Shown here: in pieces, positions 1 through 8,960 of the stretch
Layout: each line of letters starts with the position of its first letter
Position numbering within the stretch: position 1 is the first letter of the stretch
Assembly (NCBI GenBank): GCA_025055765.1
Contig: JANWWS010000013.1
Location: 1-64,000, forward strand
Direction of reading: 5' to 3'
DNA from: Leptospiraceae bacterium
Lineage (GTDB): Bacteria > Spirochaetota > Leptospiria > Turneriellales > Turneriellaceae
Length of the DNA: 64,000 nucleotides
Notes under the pieces: model-generated
What the model saw: the letters and a program-made list of their open reading frames with translations, nothing else
The model's database searches: none
What the model was told of the DNA's origin: nothing
Program-made: the position numbers and the translations under genes

Positions 1-543
1 CTGGAATAGCTGCGGCAATGCCAAGAGGGTTACATCCATTAGGTAATAGGTATCCAAATCTGGGTCAAGGATCAAGTTGGAAGTGTCTCCGGCATGCGTG
101 ATCATCTGGCGTAACATGGTCAGGATTACACCACTGCTCCCGGCAGAAGTGGGGTTTTGCCTAAAATTATTCCACTTCTCGCGCAAATTGGGAATAGTCA
201 AGTGCCCGCGCTTGCGCGGGGCAAGCCCCTCGGGAGTAAATTGCAATTCCTGACCATAGCGTGACTGGACCTGTTCTAACTGCGCCAACGCCTGTTCGCC
301 GCGTTCCTTATGCGCACTCCATTCTGCCACACCGCCAAAACGAAGGTTCACTATCACTTCAAAAAAATCCACCAATGGCCGCAAATAGGCATTGCCCATG
401 AGCTCTTTGCTGTTGAAAGTAATCCTTTCGCCAACCGTTGTTAGCATGAAATAAAAAAGTACTGTTATGGGCAGAACGAAAACCAAAGCAATGGTCAAAA
501 GCTTTGTTCGGATACCCATACGGAATTTTTGGAAGGCCATCAT
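1..543 (-). CDS. Chemoreceptor-like sensor protein, N-terminal part (runs off window)
   Basis: An open frame of 181 codons starts at the paired ATGs at 543/540 and is still open at base 1, so only the N-terminus is present. It begins with a basic stretch and one strong transmembrane helix (about residues 10-34). A helical extracytoplasmic region follows, containing the phrase SNLILDPDLDTYYLMD. Such phrases are typical of the ligand-binding part of methyl-accepting chemotaxis proteins and related membrane sensors. The HAMP and signalling domains would lie outside the window, so a cyclase or kinase output cannot be excluded. Base composition looks richer in G and C than the genes from 1472 on. 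A weak GAG lies about 9 bases before the start. Confidence 0.72.
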   Translation of the reverse strand, partial: MMAFQKFRMGIRTKLLTIALVFVLPITVLFYFMLTTVGERITFNSKELMGNAYLRPLVDFFEVIVNLRFGGVAEWSAHKERGEQALAQLEQVQSRYGQELQFTPEGLAPRKRGHLTIPNLREKWNNFRQNPTSAGSSGVILTMLRQMITHAGDTSNLILDPDLDTYYLMDVTLLALPQLFQ

Positions 544-585
544 TTGTTTCTCGGCACTGGGTATAACCTAATAAAGACTCCATCA

Positions 586-858
586 TTAAATTTGTGTTTG
601 TCCCTGATGAACCCAAGTGCTCAAAAATTCATAAAGCGTGTTGCCCATCAAGTATTCTATCGAGAGGTAATACATACGCTTTTTGTGGCGTATTCAGTGG
701 CGTTCAACGATCATGCGCCGCATCATCGGGTCGCGCGACACGTACGCTAATGCGATGTGTGGATCTTCCGGTGTGTGTTCATCGAGACTGCGACCGAGCG
801 AGTAATTGAGATGGCGCAATAAGCGATGGTGGAGCTCGGTTTTTGGCTCTTGTGACAT
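586..858 (-). pseudogene. glgP: Glycogen phosphorylase N-terminal remnant with in-frame TGA
   Basis: From ATG 858 the frame reads LLRHLNYSLGRSLDEHTPED, then PHIALAYVSRDPMMRRMIVE, an in-frame TGA at 694-696, then KKRMYYLSIEYLMGNTL and a TAA at 586. The order and spacing match the first 90 or so residues of glycogen/starch phosphorylases (HLxYSxGRS, ALAYxVRD, KRVYYLSxEFLxGRTL). The rest of the roughly 800-residue enzyme, including the PLP lysine, is absent. The next gene, the chemoreceptor-like sensor, begins 43 bases after the TAA. I call it a dead fragment left by deletion; a sequencing error could explain the TGA but not the missing body. Confidence 0.72.
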
Positions 859-1471
859 TGGCAACATAAGCCATGGCCAAAATTGGCTCTAGGAATGCAA
901 GCTTTTTTGCGTTGGCTAGCAGGAATAACCACCAACCAAAGCGCAAAATCACCCTGCCCATACGCCAATTTTGAAGTCAACGCCCAAAATTTTAGTTCCC
1001 TGTGTGTCCGGTAAAAATTCTAAAGCAGAATCGCAACGACGCCAAATGGCAGGGTCTTCGTTCACGGATTTCCTTTCGCGTAAGCGCATAGGGTAGTCCG
1101 TCGAACATGTAGTGCAAGTATTTGTATAGTTCATGGCCACACCTTGTGTTAGGTTATCTTGCCGTTTTTCCGAAGAGCGATGGTAAATTTTTCTCTTTTG
1201 GAGCTCGGGCTCTTATCACTTATAGAAGATTTTGTACCACGTCTTTTCTTCGATGATAAATTTTGCCTCCTTCGTAGATGACGTTCTCAACTCCCTCCCA
1301 GGCAAGCCTTACTGTCAGGGAAGATGGGATACAAAATATGACATAATTCGCAAACAAATCCTTGGGTGGTTACAATGACCCACACCTTGCTTGAGTCTTA
1401 CTTATCTTTCCAAGTTGCACCCTCCAGGGACCGCATCTCACTCTAGGAGCATCCGTTGTCTTGAAAAGAGG
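859..1471. other. Gene-poor stretch with eroded coding remnants
   Basis: No intact gene is supported in these 613 bases. On the minus strand around 1055-1140 one frame reads GHELYKYLHYMFDGLPYALT before breaking. A neighbouring frame reads WRRCDSALEFLPDTQGTKIL, which looks like a frameshifted remnant of a protein I do not recognise. From about 1141 to 1471 I see no coding signal, tRNA, inverted-repeat end or clear terminator. With the glgP fragment beside it, this looks like a decaying accessory patch next to the copper operon. Confidence 0.5.
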
Positions 1472-3610
1472 TTACTCTTCAAATATTTTCCTTAGCTGAG
1501 GCAGAAGTCTCAGCGAATTCAACACAACAAATAGAGATGAAAGACTCATGGCCATACCAGCAAGCATGGGAGAAAGATATCCCCAAAAAGCGGCAGGTAT
1601 AGAGGCAAGGTTGTAAATAACAGCCCAAAAAAAATTCTGAAGTATATTCATCCGTGTCTTTTTTGCTAATGCAAAAAGACGAGGTATGAGCGTTAATTTT
1701 GGCAACAAGAGCACCACCTGCGCAGCTTCTCGAGGAAGATCCCCCCTGGCTTGTGGATAGCTAAGAGCTACACCAAGGTAGGCACGCGCTAAGGCCGAGA
1801 CATCATTAAAGCCATCCCCCACCATAGCCCAATGGGGATTTTCTAAGATTACCTTTTCTTTCTCTTCCGGCAAAAGTTCCGCATAATAAGAAAGGCCTAA
1901 ATTTTTTGCAATCTCACCTACCCTTTCGCGGCTATCCCCACTTAAAATAGCCATGGGGAACTTCTCCTTGAAAAGCTCGGCTATTGCCATGGCGGCATCA
2001 CCTCGAAGCTCATCCCGAAAAGAAAAGGCAGCGACAGCTAAGCCCTCTACGGCAAGAAAAAGTTGGGCTCTTTCACCTAATTTTTCAGGCAGAGATACGG
2101 ATTTACTTTGCAGATATTTTGGTGAACCAAGATAGATGTTCTCCTTTCGCCCCGTAAGAGCCCACATTCCCAAACCATAATCTTCTCGGACATCTCTTAC
2201 GAGTAAAGAAGGGATATTTTCTTGCTGAGCTCGTTTTACCACAGCACGGGCTAGGGGATGGTGGCTATAGGACAAAACCGAGGAAGCCAGAGACATGACT
2301 TTTTCATAAGTATAGCCTTGATCTAGGATTTCCACACCCACCAGCTGAAGCTCACCTGTGGTCAGGGTACCCGTCTTATCAAAAAAGATTCCCTTTACCT
2401 TGCCCGCCCTTTCTAGTGCTTGCGCAGAGCGAAATAAGATACCATAGCGTAGGGCCATGCTAGTGGCTACATATATAGAGATAGGTGTTGCTAAGCCCAT
2501 GGCACATGGACAGCTAATCAATAAAACAGCCAAGGCTCTCGCGAGGGCAAGAGAGAGAGGGAGACCGACCATTAGCCAGTATAGAAACGCACCAGCCGAG
2601 ATAAACACAAGAGAAATAACAAAATAATGGGCAAAGTGATCGGCCAATCTCTGCTGAGGGCTACGGGTTAACTTAGACTCTAAAATAACACGGGAAAGCG
2701 CCATATATCGCGATTCCCTTGGAGGTTTTACTACTTCAAGAACAAGAGGTCCTGTGAGATTTGTCGTTCCTGCATAAACGAACTCACCTACTTTCTTTTC
2801 TACTGGCAAACTCTCCCCTGTAAGAAAGGACTCATCTATACCGGAATGACCTTGCACAATTTTCCCATCAACGGGTATCATCTCACCTGGCAAGACCAAA
2901 ATACAATCCGCTGGACTAATGTCCGTGAGATCTTTTTCCTCTGTATGCGATCCCACGATTTTTTTTACTTTTCTCTCAAGAAATCCATCGCTTATTTGAA
3001 GTCTTCTTTTTGCATATTCAAAAATCCTTTTTTCAATATATTTCCCCAAGAGGATGAAAAACGACAAAAAAGCAGCAATTTCAAAATAAAGCTCGTTTTG
3101 TTCACCCCCAAAGAACAAAATAGTGCTGTAACCAAAAGATAGAAGAATACCTAAAGATACCAGTACATCCATATTAGCTACTTTATGCTTTATGGCATAC
3201 CAGGCACCTCTGTGAAAAGGCTTCGCTACATAAAATACCACGGGCAAAGATAGAAGAAACTCTACAAGAGGTGGGATGGAAAAAAGCGGCACGTGGTAAA
3301 AGTGAACTATCATTTTTAGGAGAAACACTACGCTAATTCCTAGGCTAGCTAGGAGTCTAATCCGCAGAAGATAAAGCTCTTTGTCATCATCTTGGCCTTT
3401 TACCAACTGGGCTTGGTAGCCAGAACTAGCTATGGCCTCAAGTATCTCCTTCGTTTTTCCCCCAGATACCTCAACCAAGCCATGAGATAGAGGATAACTC
3501 ACCACAGCTCTTTTAACCCCAGGAATCCCCTCTAAGGACTTTTCAATACGCAGAGCGCACTGGCTACAGTGCATCCCCTTAATTTTCAACTCAAGAATTT
3601 CGGATTTCAT
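1472..3610 (-). CDS. copA: Copper-exporting P1B-type ATPase
   Basis: This is a 712-residue heavy-metal P-type ATPase that pumps Cu(I) out of the cytoplasm using ATP. Visible in order: an N-terminal HMA domain with CxxC (Cys15/Cys18), the membrane helices, the actuator loop TGES, the transmembrane CPC metal site near residue 367, the phosphorylation motif DKTGT near 408, the HP motif (SHHPLA) near 449 and GDGFND near 598. The last helices carry the MxxSS pattern that, with CPC, marks the Cu(I) subclass. Length is normal for the family with one HMA domain. The CopZ-like gene lies 7 bases upstream on the same strand, so the two form one copper unit. No copper regulator is adjacent. Confidence 0.95.
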   Translation of the reverse strand: MKSEILELKIKGMHCSQCALRIEKSLEGIPGVKRAVVSYPLSHGLVEVSGGKTKEILEAIASSGYQAQLVKGQDDDKELYLLRIRLLASLGISVVFLLKMIVHFYHVPLFSIPPLVEFLLSLPVVFYVAKPFHRGAWYAIKHKVANMDVLVSLGILLSFGYSTILFFGGEQNELYFEIAAFLSFFILLGKYIEKRIFEYAKRRLQISDGFLERKVKKIVGSHTEEKDLTDISPADCILVLPGEMIPVDGKIVQGHSGIDESFLTGESLPVEKKVGEFVYAGTTNLTGPLVLEVVKPPRESRYMALSRVILESKLTRSPQQRLADHFAHYFVISLVFISAGAFLYWLMVGLPLSLALARALAVLLISCPCAMGLATPISIYVATSMALRYGILFRSAQALERAGKVKGIFFDKTGTLTTGELQLVGVEILDQGYTYEKVMSLASSVLSYSHHPLARAVVKRAQQENIPSLLVRDVREDYGLGMWALTGRKENIYLGSPKYLQSKSVSLPEKLGERAQLFLAVEGLAVAAFSFRDELRGDAAMAIAELFKEKFPMAILSGDSRERVGEIAKNLGLSYYAELLPEEKEKVILENPHWAMVGDGFNDVSALARAYLGVALSYPQARGDLPREAAQVVLLLPKLTLIPRLFALAKKTRMNILQNFFWAVIYNLASIPAAFWGYLSPMLAGMAMSLSSLFVVLNSLRLLPQLRKIFEE

Positions 3611-3617
3611 GGGGTGT

Positions 3618-3818
3618 TTAACCTACCTGCTCTATGGCTACCTTAACATTGCATTTCTTTCGTTTGTCTTCATCGTAGTCGACATAGAGTTTTGGGGTAG
3701 CTAACTCAGCCATGGCTTTTACTCCTTTAATACCAAGGGCCCCAATTAGGGCATTTTCGCAGTGACAGCAGCTCATATCAGGTACGTAATAAACCAATTC
3801 TTTGTACGCCATTTTCAT
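3618..3818 (-). CDS. copZ: CopZ-like heavy-metal-associated domain protein
   Basis: A 66-residue single HMA-domain protein, probably a cytoplasmic copper chaperone that hands metal to the adjacent CopA pump. The metal site is in [10 protein letters not shown] near residues 15-24: the CxxC has an extra cysteine, CCHC, where the canonical form is MxCxxC. A later KKCN adds another cysteine. The start ATG overlaps the stop of the upstream gamma-carbonic-anhydrase-like gene (ATGA at 3815-3818), which supports coupled translation. An in-frame ATG two codons later is possible. Function is inferred from the fold and the copA neighbour. Confidence 0.82.
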   Translation of the reverse strand: MKMAYKELVYYVPDMSCCHCENALIGALGIKGVKAMAELATPKLYVDYDEDKRKKCNVKVAIEQVG

Positions 3819-4345
3819 ATAGTTTTGTAGGATTGCAGATTTTGCCTAAAGCTTTTTGCTTTCTCAGCATAAAGTTTGGCTGTCTCTAAAATCATACCCT
3901 CTTCTTCCTGGCGAAGTCGGCGTACTACCTTTGCTGGGACCCCTGCTACCAAGGTACGTTCTGGTACTACAAAATTAGGCAAAACCAACGTCCCTGCCGC
4001 CACAAAGCCAAAGCTTTCTACTACCGCCCCATCCATTACAATGGATCCCATACCCACAAAGGCATAATCTTTGAGAGTAGCTGCATGGATCACACAGTGA
4101 TGCCCTACAGTTACATGATTGCCAATAACCGTTGACCTTTTACCTGTCGAGATGTGGAGCACAGAATTATCTTGAATATTGGAATACTCCCCAATTTCGA
4201 TTTTTTCACCATCAGCACGCAAGGTACAATGAAACCAAACAGAAGAATAGGCGCCCACACTAACAGCCCCAATCAGCTCGGCGGAAGGTGCTATAAATGC
4301 TTCCGGATGAATATAAGGAAATTCTTGGCCTAAAGCATAAAGCAT
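3815..4345 (-). CDS. Gamma-carbonic-anhydrase-like left-handed beta-helix protein
   Basis: A 176-residue hexapeptide-repeat protein of the gamma-carbonic anhydrase/YrdA/PaaY group. Repeats such as VSVGAYSSVW and VTVGHHCVIHAA form the left-handed beta helix; a short C-terminal helix follows. The likely zinc histidines are visible as His64 (SVLHIS) and His82, His83 and His87 (GHHCVIHAA), the usual family pattern, so metal binding is likely. Carbonic anhydrase activity is not proven for most family members. It heads the transcript that continues into the copper genes by ATGA overlap, but nothing else links it to copper. Confidence 0.85.
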   Translation of the reverse strand: MLYALGQEFPYIHPEAFIAPSAELIGAVSVGAYSSVWFHCTLRADGEKIEIGEYSNIQDNSVLHISTGKRSTVIGNHVTVGHHCVIHAATLKDYAFVGMGSIVMDGAVVESFGFVAAGTLVLPNFVVPERTLVAGVPAKVVRRLRQEEEGMILETAKLYAEKAKSFRQNLQSYKTI

Positions 4346-4448
4346 AGCAAATCCCGAAATACGACCTAGGACGGTAAATCTTTTTCAAAAAGTCAATGCC
4401 TAATAGCATAAATCATTTACGGCGTGCTTTTGTTTTCAAAACCGGCCT

Positions 4449-5462
4449 ATGCCAACAGGAAAAACGGTAGCCATAGCTGGCGCTACAGGCGCTGTGGGGC
4501 GGGAGTTCCTACGAGTTATGGAGGAGCTCCAATTTCCTGTAAAAGAACTTAAGCTTTTGGCATCAAAGCGCAGTGCAGGTACGATTTTGGAATTCCACAA
4601 TACACCCCTCAAAGTGGAAGAAATGACCCCACAGAGTTTTAGAGGAGTCGAACTTGCTTTGTTTAGTGCGGGTAGTAGTGTAAGCAAGGAATATGAAAAG
4701 CACGTAACGGGGGCAGGGGCCATCATGATTGATAATAGCTCCGCCTTTCGTTTAAGGGAGAATACTCCCCTCGTCATACCTGAGATCAACCCGGAAGATG
4801 TAAAACACCATCAAGGAGTCATAGCAAACCCTAACTGCTCAACTATCATTATGCTGATGGGCGTTTATCCTCTGCACCGCAAATACCCCGTTCGGCACAT
4901 CGTAGTGTCAACCTATCAAGCCGCATCGGGAGCAGGATGGGCAGCCATGGAAGAACTCAAGGAATCAACCCGAGCCGCCCTTGAGGGAAGAGATTTTACC
5001 CCGCAAAAAATGCCCTACCCCTATGGCTTTAATTTATTCTCCCATAATAGCAAAATTGACGAAAGCGGTTATAATGAAGAAGAAAAAAAGATGATCCAAG
5101 AAACCCGGAAAATCCTACACAACAATCACATTGGAATCTCGCCTACCTGTATACGGGTGCCTGTGTTACGAGCCCATGCTGAGGCAATTCATATGGAATT
5201 CCAGGAGAAAGCCCCCTCAGAGGAAGAGGCTCGGGAACTCTACAAAAGCTTCCCAGGAGTCAAGGTAATTGATGATCGTCAAAATAATTACTTTCCAATG
5301 CCAATTGAGGCCTCAGGAAAATTTGAGATCTTGGTAGGACGGATACGGCAGGATAGTTTTTTGCCCCAAAAAGCCTTGAATATCTTTGTGGTGGGAGACC
5401 AACTCCTCAAAGGGGCCGCCTTAAATGCCGTACAAATAGCCCGGCTTTTAGATGAGTTATGA
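4449..5462 (+). CDS. asd: Aspartate-semialdehyde dehydrogenase
   Basis: A 337-residue NADP-dependent enzyme that reduces aspartyl-phosphate to aspartate semialdehyde, the branch point to lysine/diaminopimelate, threonine and methionine. The N-terminal Rossmann motif is GATGAVGREF. The catalytic cysteine is Cys130 in NPNCSTI, and the active-site histidine region VPVLRAHAEAIH follows in the second half. Length is normal. It is divergent from the gamma-carbonic-anhydrase-like gene across about 100 bases. It overlaps the downstream decarboxylase by ATGA at 5459-5462. No strong Shine-Dalgarno precedes ATG 4449. Confidence 0.95.
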   Translation: MPTGKTVAIAGATGAVGREFLRVMEELQFPVKELKLLASKRSAGTILEFHNTPLKVEEMTPQSFRGVELALFSAGSSVSKEYEKHVTGAGAIMIDNSSAFRLRENTPLVIPEINPEDVKHHQGVIANPNCSTIIMLMGVYPLHRKYPVRHIVVSTYQAASGAGWAAMEELKESTRAALEGRDFTPQKMPYPYGFNLFSHNSKIDESGYNEEEKKMIQETRKILHNNHIGISPTCIRVPVLRAHAEAIHMEFQEKAPSEEEARELYKSFPGVKVIDDRQNNYFPMPIEASGKFEILVGRIRQDSFLPQKALNIFVVGDQLLKGAALNAVQIARLLDEL

Positions 5463-6592
5463 AAGAAGTTAGCCAGAAATACAAAACCCCTGTCTTATTT
5501 ATAGACAAGAAAAAACTTAGAGACAATTACCGAGCTCTGAGGGAAGCCTTTCCCGATTTTCGCATCTGCTATGCCATTAAATCAAACTCTGATCCTGGGA
5601 TCATTGAAATTTTGCGCCAAGAGGGTTCTCACTTTGAAACTGCTTCTCTGGGAGAAATTTTGTTTTTGCGTTCTCTTGGGATACCAGGTGAACATATTAT
5701 CTACTCTAATCCGGTAAAATCCGCAGAATCCATAGCCCGTGCCATAGAAGAAAATATTACCGAAATTGCTTTTGATTCCCTTGAGGAACTGGAAAAATTT
5801 CTACCTTACCGAGAGAAGGCAAAGCTAATTTTTCGCATTGCCGTTCCTAATGAGGGGAGCCTCTGGCCCCTTTCTGGGAAATTTGGAGCCCCTGAGTATC
5901 TCTGGGACGATATTTTTGAATATATGAAAAATGAGGGACTCCATCTCTATGGCGTGACTTTCCACCCGGGTTCCCAAGCAGAACTCCTTACCGCCTGGGA
6001 CGCGGCCATGCGGGTAGCCTGGCGCTGTATTGATGAAGCTCGTGACTATTACGGCCTAAACCCTACTTGCCTTAATATTGGTGGGGGTTTTCCTGTTTAT
6101 TTAGGTAGAGAGATCCCGAGCGTACACCAAATAGCTGAGGTCGTTTACGACCACCTGCGCTACTGGAAAGATCATGAGGGCTATGAAGTCCAAGAGCTTA
6201 TTTGTGAACCCGGGCGCTTTCTCTCAGGCTCAGCTGGTTACCTTGTATGTAAGGTGGTCGGGGTTGCCCGGCGCGAAAAGAACTGGGTTTTTCTAGATAG
6301 TGGGGTTTTCAGCGGGCTCATGGAAACTATTGATGGTATTACCTACCCTTTTGAGACTACCTCGACAGGCAATAAGGAAAGGGTTATCTTTTGTGGCCCC
6401 AGCTGCGATTCGGTAGACAAGATGTTTGAAGTAGATCTACCCCATCCCAAAACAGGGGATAAAATCTGCTTTAGCGGGGCTGGTGCCTATACAACGGTAT
6501 ATGCCTCCCACTTTAATGGGTTTGAGCCACCCCAAATTGTTTACCTCGAAGAGGTTAAATCCCCCCACGAGTTACTCGAGCTTGTAGGATAA
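5459..6592 (+). CDS. Ornithine/lysine decarboxylase family enzyme (PLP fold type III)
   Basis: A 377-residue alanine-racemase-fold PLP decarboxylase. The PLP lysine is Lys41 in CYAIKSN. Other family marks are GVTFHPGSQ, the glycine loop NIGGGFP, CEPGRF, the GPSCDSVD motif near residue 318, and the tail GAYTTVYASHFNGF. GPxCDxxD with FNGF points to eukaryote-type ornithine/lysine decarboxylase rather than diaminopimelate decarboxylase, so the product is probably putrescine or cadaverine. It is translationally coupled to asd, which is suggestive because aspartate semialdehyde is a substrate of the carboxyspermidine route to polyamines. Substrate specificity cannot be read from the sequence. Its stop abuts the convergent lipoyl gene. 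Confidence 0.83.
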   Translation: MKEVSQKYKTPVLFIDKKKLRDNYRALREAFPDFRICYAIKSNSDPGIIEILRQEGSHFETASLGEILFLRSLGIPGEHIIYSNPVKSAESIARAIEENITEIAFDSLEELEKFLPYREKAKLIFRIAVPNEGSLWPLSGKFGAPEYLWDDIFEYMKNEGLHLYGVTFHPGSQAELLTAWDAAMRVAWRCIDEARDYYGLNPTCLNIGGGFPVYLGREIPSVHQIAEVVYDHLRYWKDHEGYEVQELICEPGRFLSGSAGYLVCKVVGVARREKNWVFLDSGVFSGLMETIDGITYPFETTSTGNKERVIFCGPSCDSVDKMFEVDLPHPKTGDKICFSGAGAYTTVYASHFNGFEPPQIVYLEEVKSPHELLELVG

Positions 6593-6829
6593 TTAGTCAA
6601 CTTCCGCATATGCCACAAGCTGACCCACTCTTACCTCTTGGCCATCTTCTACCAAAATTTCGAGCAATTTACCTGCTCGCGGAGCCTCAAGAGAGAAAGC
6701 TGCTTTATCAGTAAGCAGTTCGCAAAGCTCCTCGCCCTCGGCAAAACTTTCCCCCGGGCGAACCTTCCAACGCAAAAGCTCAATCCTATCCGCATCGCCA
6801 ATATCAGGAACTTTTAATTCCAAACGCAT
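6593..6829 (-). CDS. Free-standing lipoyl/biotinyl-attachment domain protein
   Basis: A 78-residue protein that is almost exactly one lipoyl domain. It opens with LELKVPDIGDADRIELLRWK, like the E2 subunits of 2-oxoacid dehydrogenases, and has the attachment lysine Lys42 in LLTDKAAF. DKA is the lipoyl-type exposed turn; biotin domains have MKM. No E2 catalytic domain, E1 or E3 lies nearby, so its partner enzyme is unknown. It is the last gene of the heat-shock transcript and overlaps the upstream oxidoreductase by 16 bases. Confidence 0.83.
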   Translation of the reverse strand: MRLELKVPDIGDADRIELLRWKVRPGESFAEGEELCELLTDKAAFSLEAPRAGKLLEILVEDGQEVRVGQLVAYAEVD

Positions 6830-7803
6830 GGTCTACCTTCTAGGATCATTTTTTCACATTCCAGGGCAATTCTCAATGTCTGTAAATCTTGTTCACTGCT
6901 GACAATTGGTCTTGCCCCCTCTTTAATACATTCATAGAAATGGAGATGTTCACTTTTGAGAGGGTTATCTTTGTGTACATAAAGCTTTTCCACAAAGCTT
7001 TCCTGCGAATATTTAATTTCTTCGGGCGTCATGAGGTACGCAGCTGATGCCTGGCGATGAATTTCTATATCTTGGTTGATATAATTTAAATTAATAAAAC
7101 TGCGGTCCTGCAAGATCTGCAAACTGCGATCTTTAAGCTGGCTAATGCGAGATGCCGTTAGAGAGGCAATGCAGCCATTCTCAAATTCTAAGTTTAAAAT
7201 AGCCACATCTTCGTGTTCAGATATTACCCGGCTGCCCATAGCATGATAGTATTTAAGTGGAGACTTTACCAAATTCAAAACTATATCGAGATCATGGATT
7301 AAAAGATCCATGACCACCCCTACATCTTGTACCCTCCCATTATAGGGTGACAGTCTGCGAGATTGGATCATCCTAGGGTTAGTTACAATTTTCGCAAGTT
7401 CCATGACAGCCCCATTAAACCTCTCTACATGCCCTACTTGTAAAACTAGACCACGCTCGGCTGCTAAGGAAATAAGCGCCTCTGCTTTTTCTAAACTATC
7501 TGTCATGGGTTTCTCGAGAAGCACATGCACCCCACTTTCGAGGGCTTGGCGTGCAAGCTCATAGTGCCAGCTTGTCGGAACAGCAATGACTACTGCCTCA
7601 ACTTCTTTAAAGAGGGATTCCAGACTCTCAAAAGCCACCGTATCATAGCGCTCTGCCATTTCCCGGGCACGTTCGGGGTTGACTTCATAGATCCCAATAA
7701 GCTCGTGGCTAGGCAGACTTGAGACCACATTGAGGTGGTAGGCACCCATGTGGCCCACCCCTACTATGCCAAACTTGAGCCGGGGTCTGCTTTTTCTTTG
7801 CAT
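6814..7803 (-). CDS. Gfo/Idh/MocA-family oxidoreductase
   Basis: A 329-residue NAD(P)-dependent oxidoreductase. The Rossmann motif is GIVGVGHMGAYH (residues 12-23) and the family EKP motif is at residues 97-99 (LLEKPMTD). The C-terminal alpha/beta domain holds the likely catalytic region LIHDLDIVLNL. Such enzymes act on sugars, inositols or their derivatives; the substrate here is not readable. The gene begins at the dnaJ stop through a TAATG junction, so it is coupled to the heat-shock operon, and it overlaps the lipoyl gene at its end. Confidence 0.87.
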   Translation of the reverse strand: MQRKSRPRLKFGIVGVGHMGAYHLNVVSSLPSHELIGIYEVNPERAREMAERYDTVAFESLESLFKEVEAVVIAVPTSWHYELARQALESGVHVLLEKPMTDSLEKAEALISLAAERGLVLQVGHVERFNGAVMELAKIVTNPRMIQSRRLSPYNGRVQDVGVVMDLLIHDLDIVLNLVKSPLKYYHAMGSRVISEHEDVAILNLEFENGCIASLTASRISQLKDRSLQILQDRSFINLNYINQDIEIHRQASAAYLMTPEEIKYSQESFVEKLYVHKDNPLKSEHLHFYECIKEGARPIVSSEQDLQTLRIALECEKMILEGRPCVWN

Positions 7804-8933
7804 TAACGAAAGCCAAATTTCCCAAATATACCTGAATTCTGCTCCAATTCGGCTTCTAGTTCTTTAACCAGTTGTTTAGCCCGGTTTGAGAGGTTTTTCG
7901 GTACCACAATCTCGGCTTCAACCAATAGATCCCCATAACGGCCCGTCCCTCCCATGTAAGGCAAGCCTTTGCCCCGAATGCGGAAGGTGGTGCCCGGCTG
8001 GGTCCCAGGGGGAATTTTAAGCTTTACCTTAGAATTATCTAAAGCCTCCAAAGTAATTTCACCTCCTAAGATGGCAGTAGTTACGCTCACTTGCACCTTG
8101 GTTTGTAAATCTACCCCTTCCCGCTCAAAAATAGGATGCTTTTTTACCTGCACCACCACATAGAGATCACCGGGGGGGCCATTGCGATAGCCAGCCTCAC
8201 CCTCGCCCGCCACCTTAAGCCTGGTACCCGATTCAATACCAGGAGGGATGCGAATAGATAGAGTTTTTCTACGAGAGACCAATCCCGTACCCCCACAGGT
8301 ACGACATTTGCTCCGGACCACTTTACCCGAACCCCCACAGTGATAGCAGGTTTGGGCAATGGAAAAAAAACCCGTGGTACGTCTTATCTGACCCGAACCA
8401 TGGCAGACGGGACAGCTATCTAGTTTGCCATCTTCGCTCCCTGTTCCATGACAATCTGAGCAACTCTCTTCTTTGGGAATTTGGATGGTTACTTCCTTAC
8501 CATGATACACATCTTCTAAGGATATTTCTAAGTTATACCGTAGATCAGCTCCTCGCCGAGCACCACTACGCTGCCTTGTTGATCCTCCAAAGCCAAAGCC
8601 AGCACCAGAAAATAGATTTTCAAAGATTTCTTCAAAACTTGTACCGCCAAAAATATCGGCAAAATCGTTGTAGGCAGCCTGGCCAAAGCCTTGACTGCCC
8701 ATACCTGAAAGCCCTGCATGACCAAACTGGTCATAGAGCTTACGCTTTTGCTCATCCCGTAAGACCTCGTAGGCTTCGGTTGCTTCTTTAAAAAGCCTCT
8801 CGGCCTCAGGGTTGCCTTGGTTACGGTCTGGGTGGTATTTTAAAGCCAGCTTGCGGTAGGCTTTTTTTATCTCCTCCAAGCTGGCGTTGCGGGAAACACC
8901 AAGGATTTCATAGTAATCTCTTTTTTCAGCCAC
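7803..8933 (-). CDS. dnaJ: Chaperone protein DnaJ
   Basis: A 376-residue class I Hsp40 that delivers unfolded proteins to DnaK and stimulates its ATPase. The J domain has HPD in YHPDRNQG (about residues 34-41), followed by a Gly/Phe-rich linker. Four zinc-binding repeats are visible ([32 protein letters not shown]), then the C-terminal substrate-binding domains. The start is a GTG at 8931-8933 preceded by a strong AAGGGGAG at good spacing, which decides for GTG. It lies 27 bases after dnaK in the CIRCE-controlled operon. Confidence 0.97.
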   Translation of the reverse strand: MAEKRDYYEILGVSRNASLEEIKKAYRKLALKYHPDRNQGNPEAERLFKEATEAYEVLRDEQKRKLYDQFGHAGLSGMGSQGFGQAAYNDFADIFGGTSFEEIFENLFSGAGFGFGGSTRQRSGARRGADLRYNLEISLEDVYHGKEVTIQIPKEESCSDCHGTGSEDGKLDSCPVCHGSGQIRRTTGFFSIAQTCYHCGGSGKVVRSKCRTCGGTGLVSRRKTLSIRIPPGIESGTRLKVAGEGEAGYRNGPPGDLYVVVQVKKHPIFEREGVDLQTKVQVSVTTAILGGEITLEALDNSKVKLKIPPGTQPGTTFRIRGKGLPYMGGTGRYGDLLVEAEIVVPKNLSNRAKQLVKELEAELEQNSGIFGKFGFR

Positions 8934-8960
8934 AGTGCTCCCCTTATCTTTGCGTTATCT

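Noticed and set aside
205..220. GC-rich hairpin CCCGCG-cttg-CGCGGG
   Set aside because: It lies inside the chemoreceptor-like coding frame and has no U tract; a coding coincidence rather than a terminator.
5459..6592. Diaminopimelate decarboxylase (lysA) next to asd
   Set aside because: GPSCDSVD and the FNGF tail fit the ornithine/lysine decarboxylase branch better than LysA.
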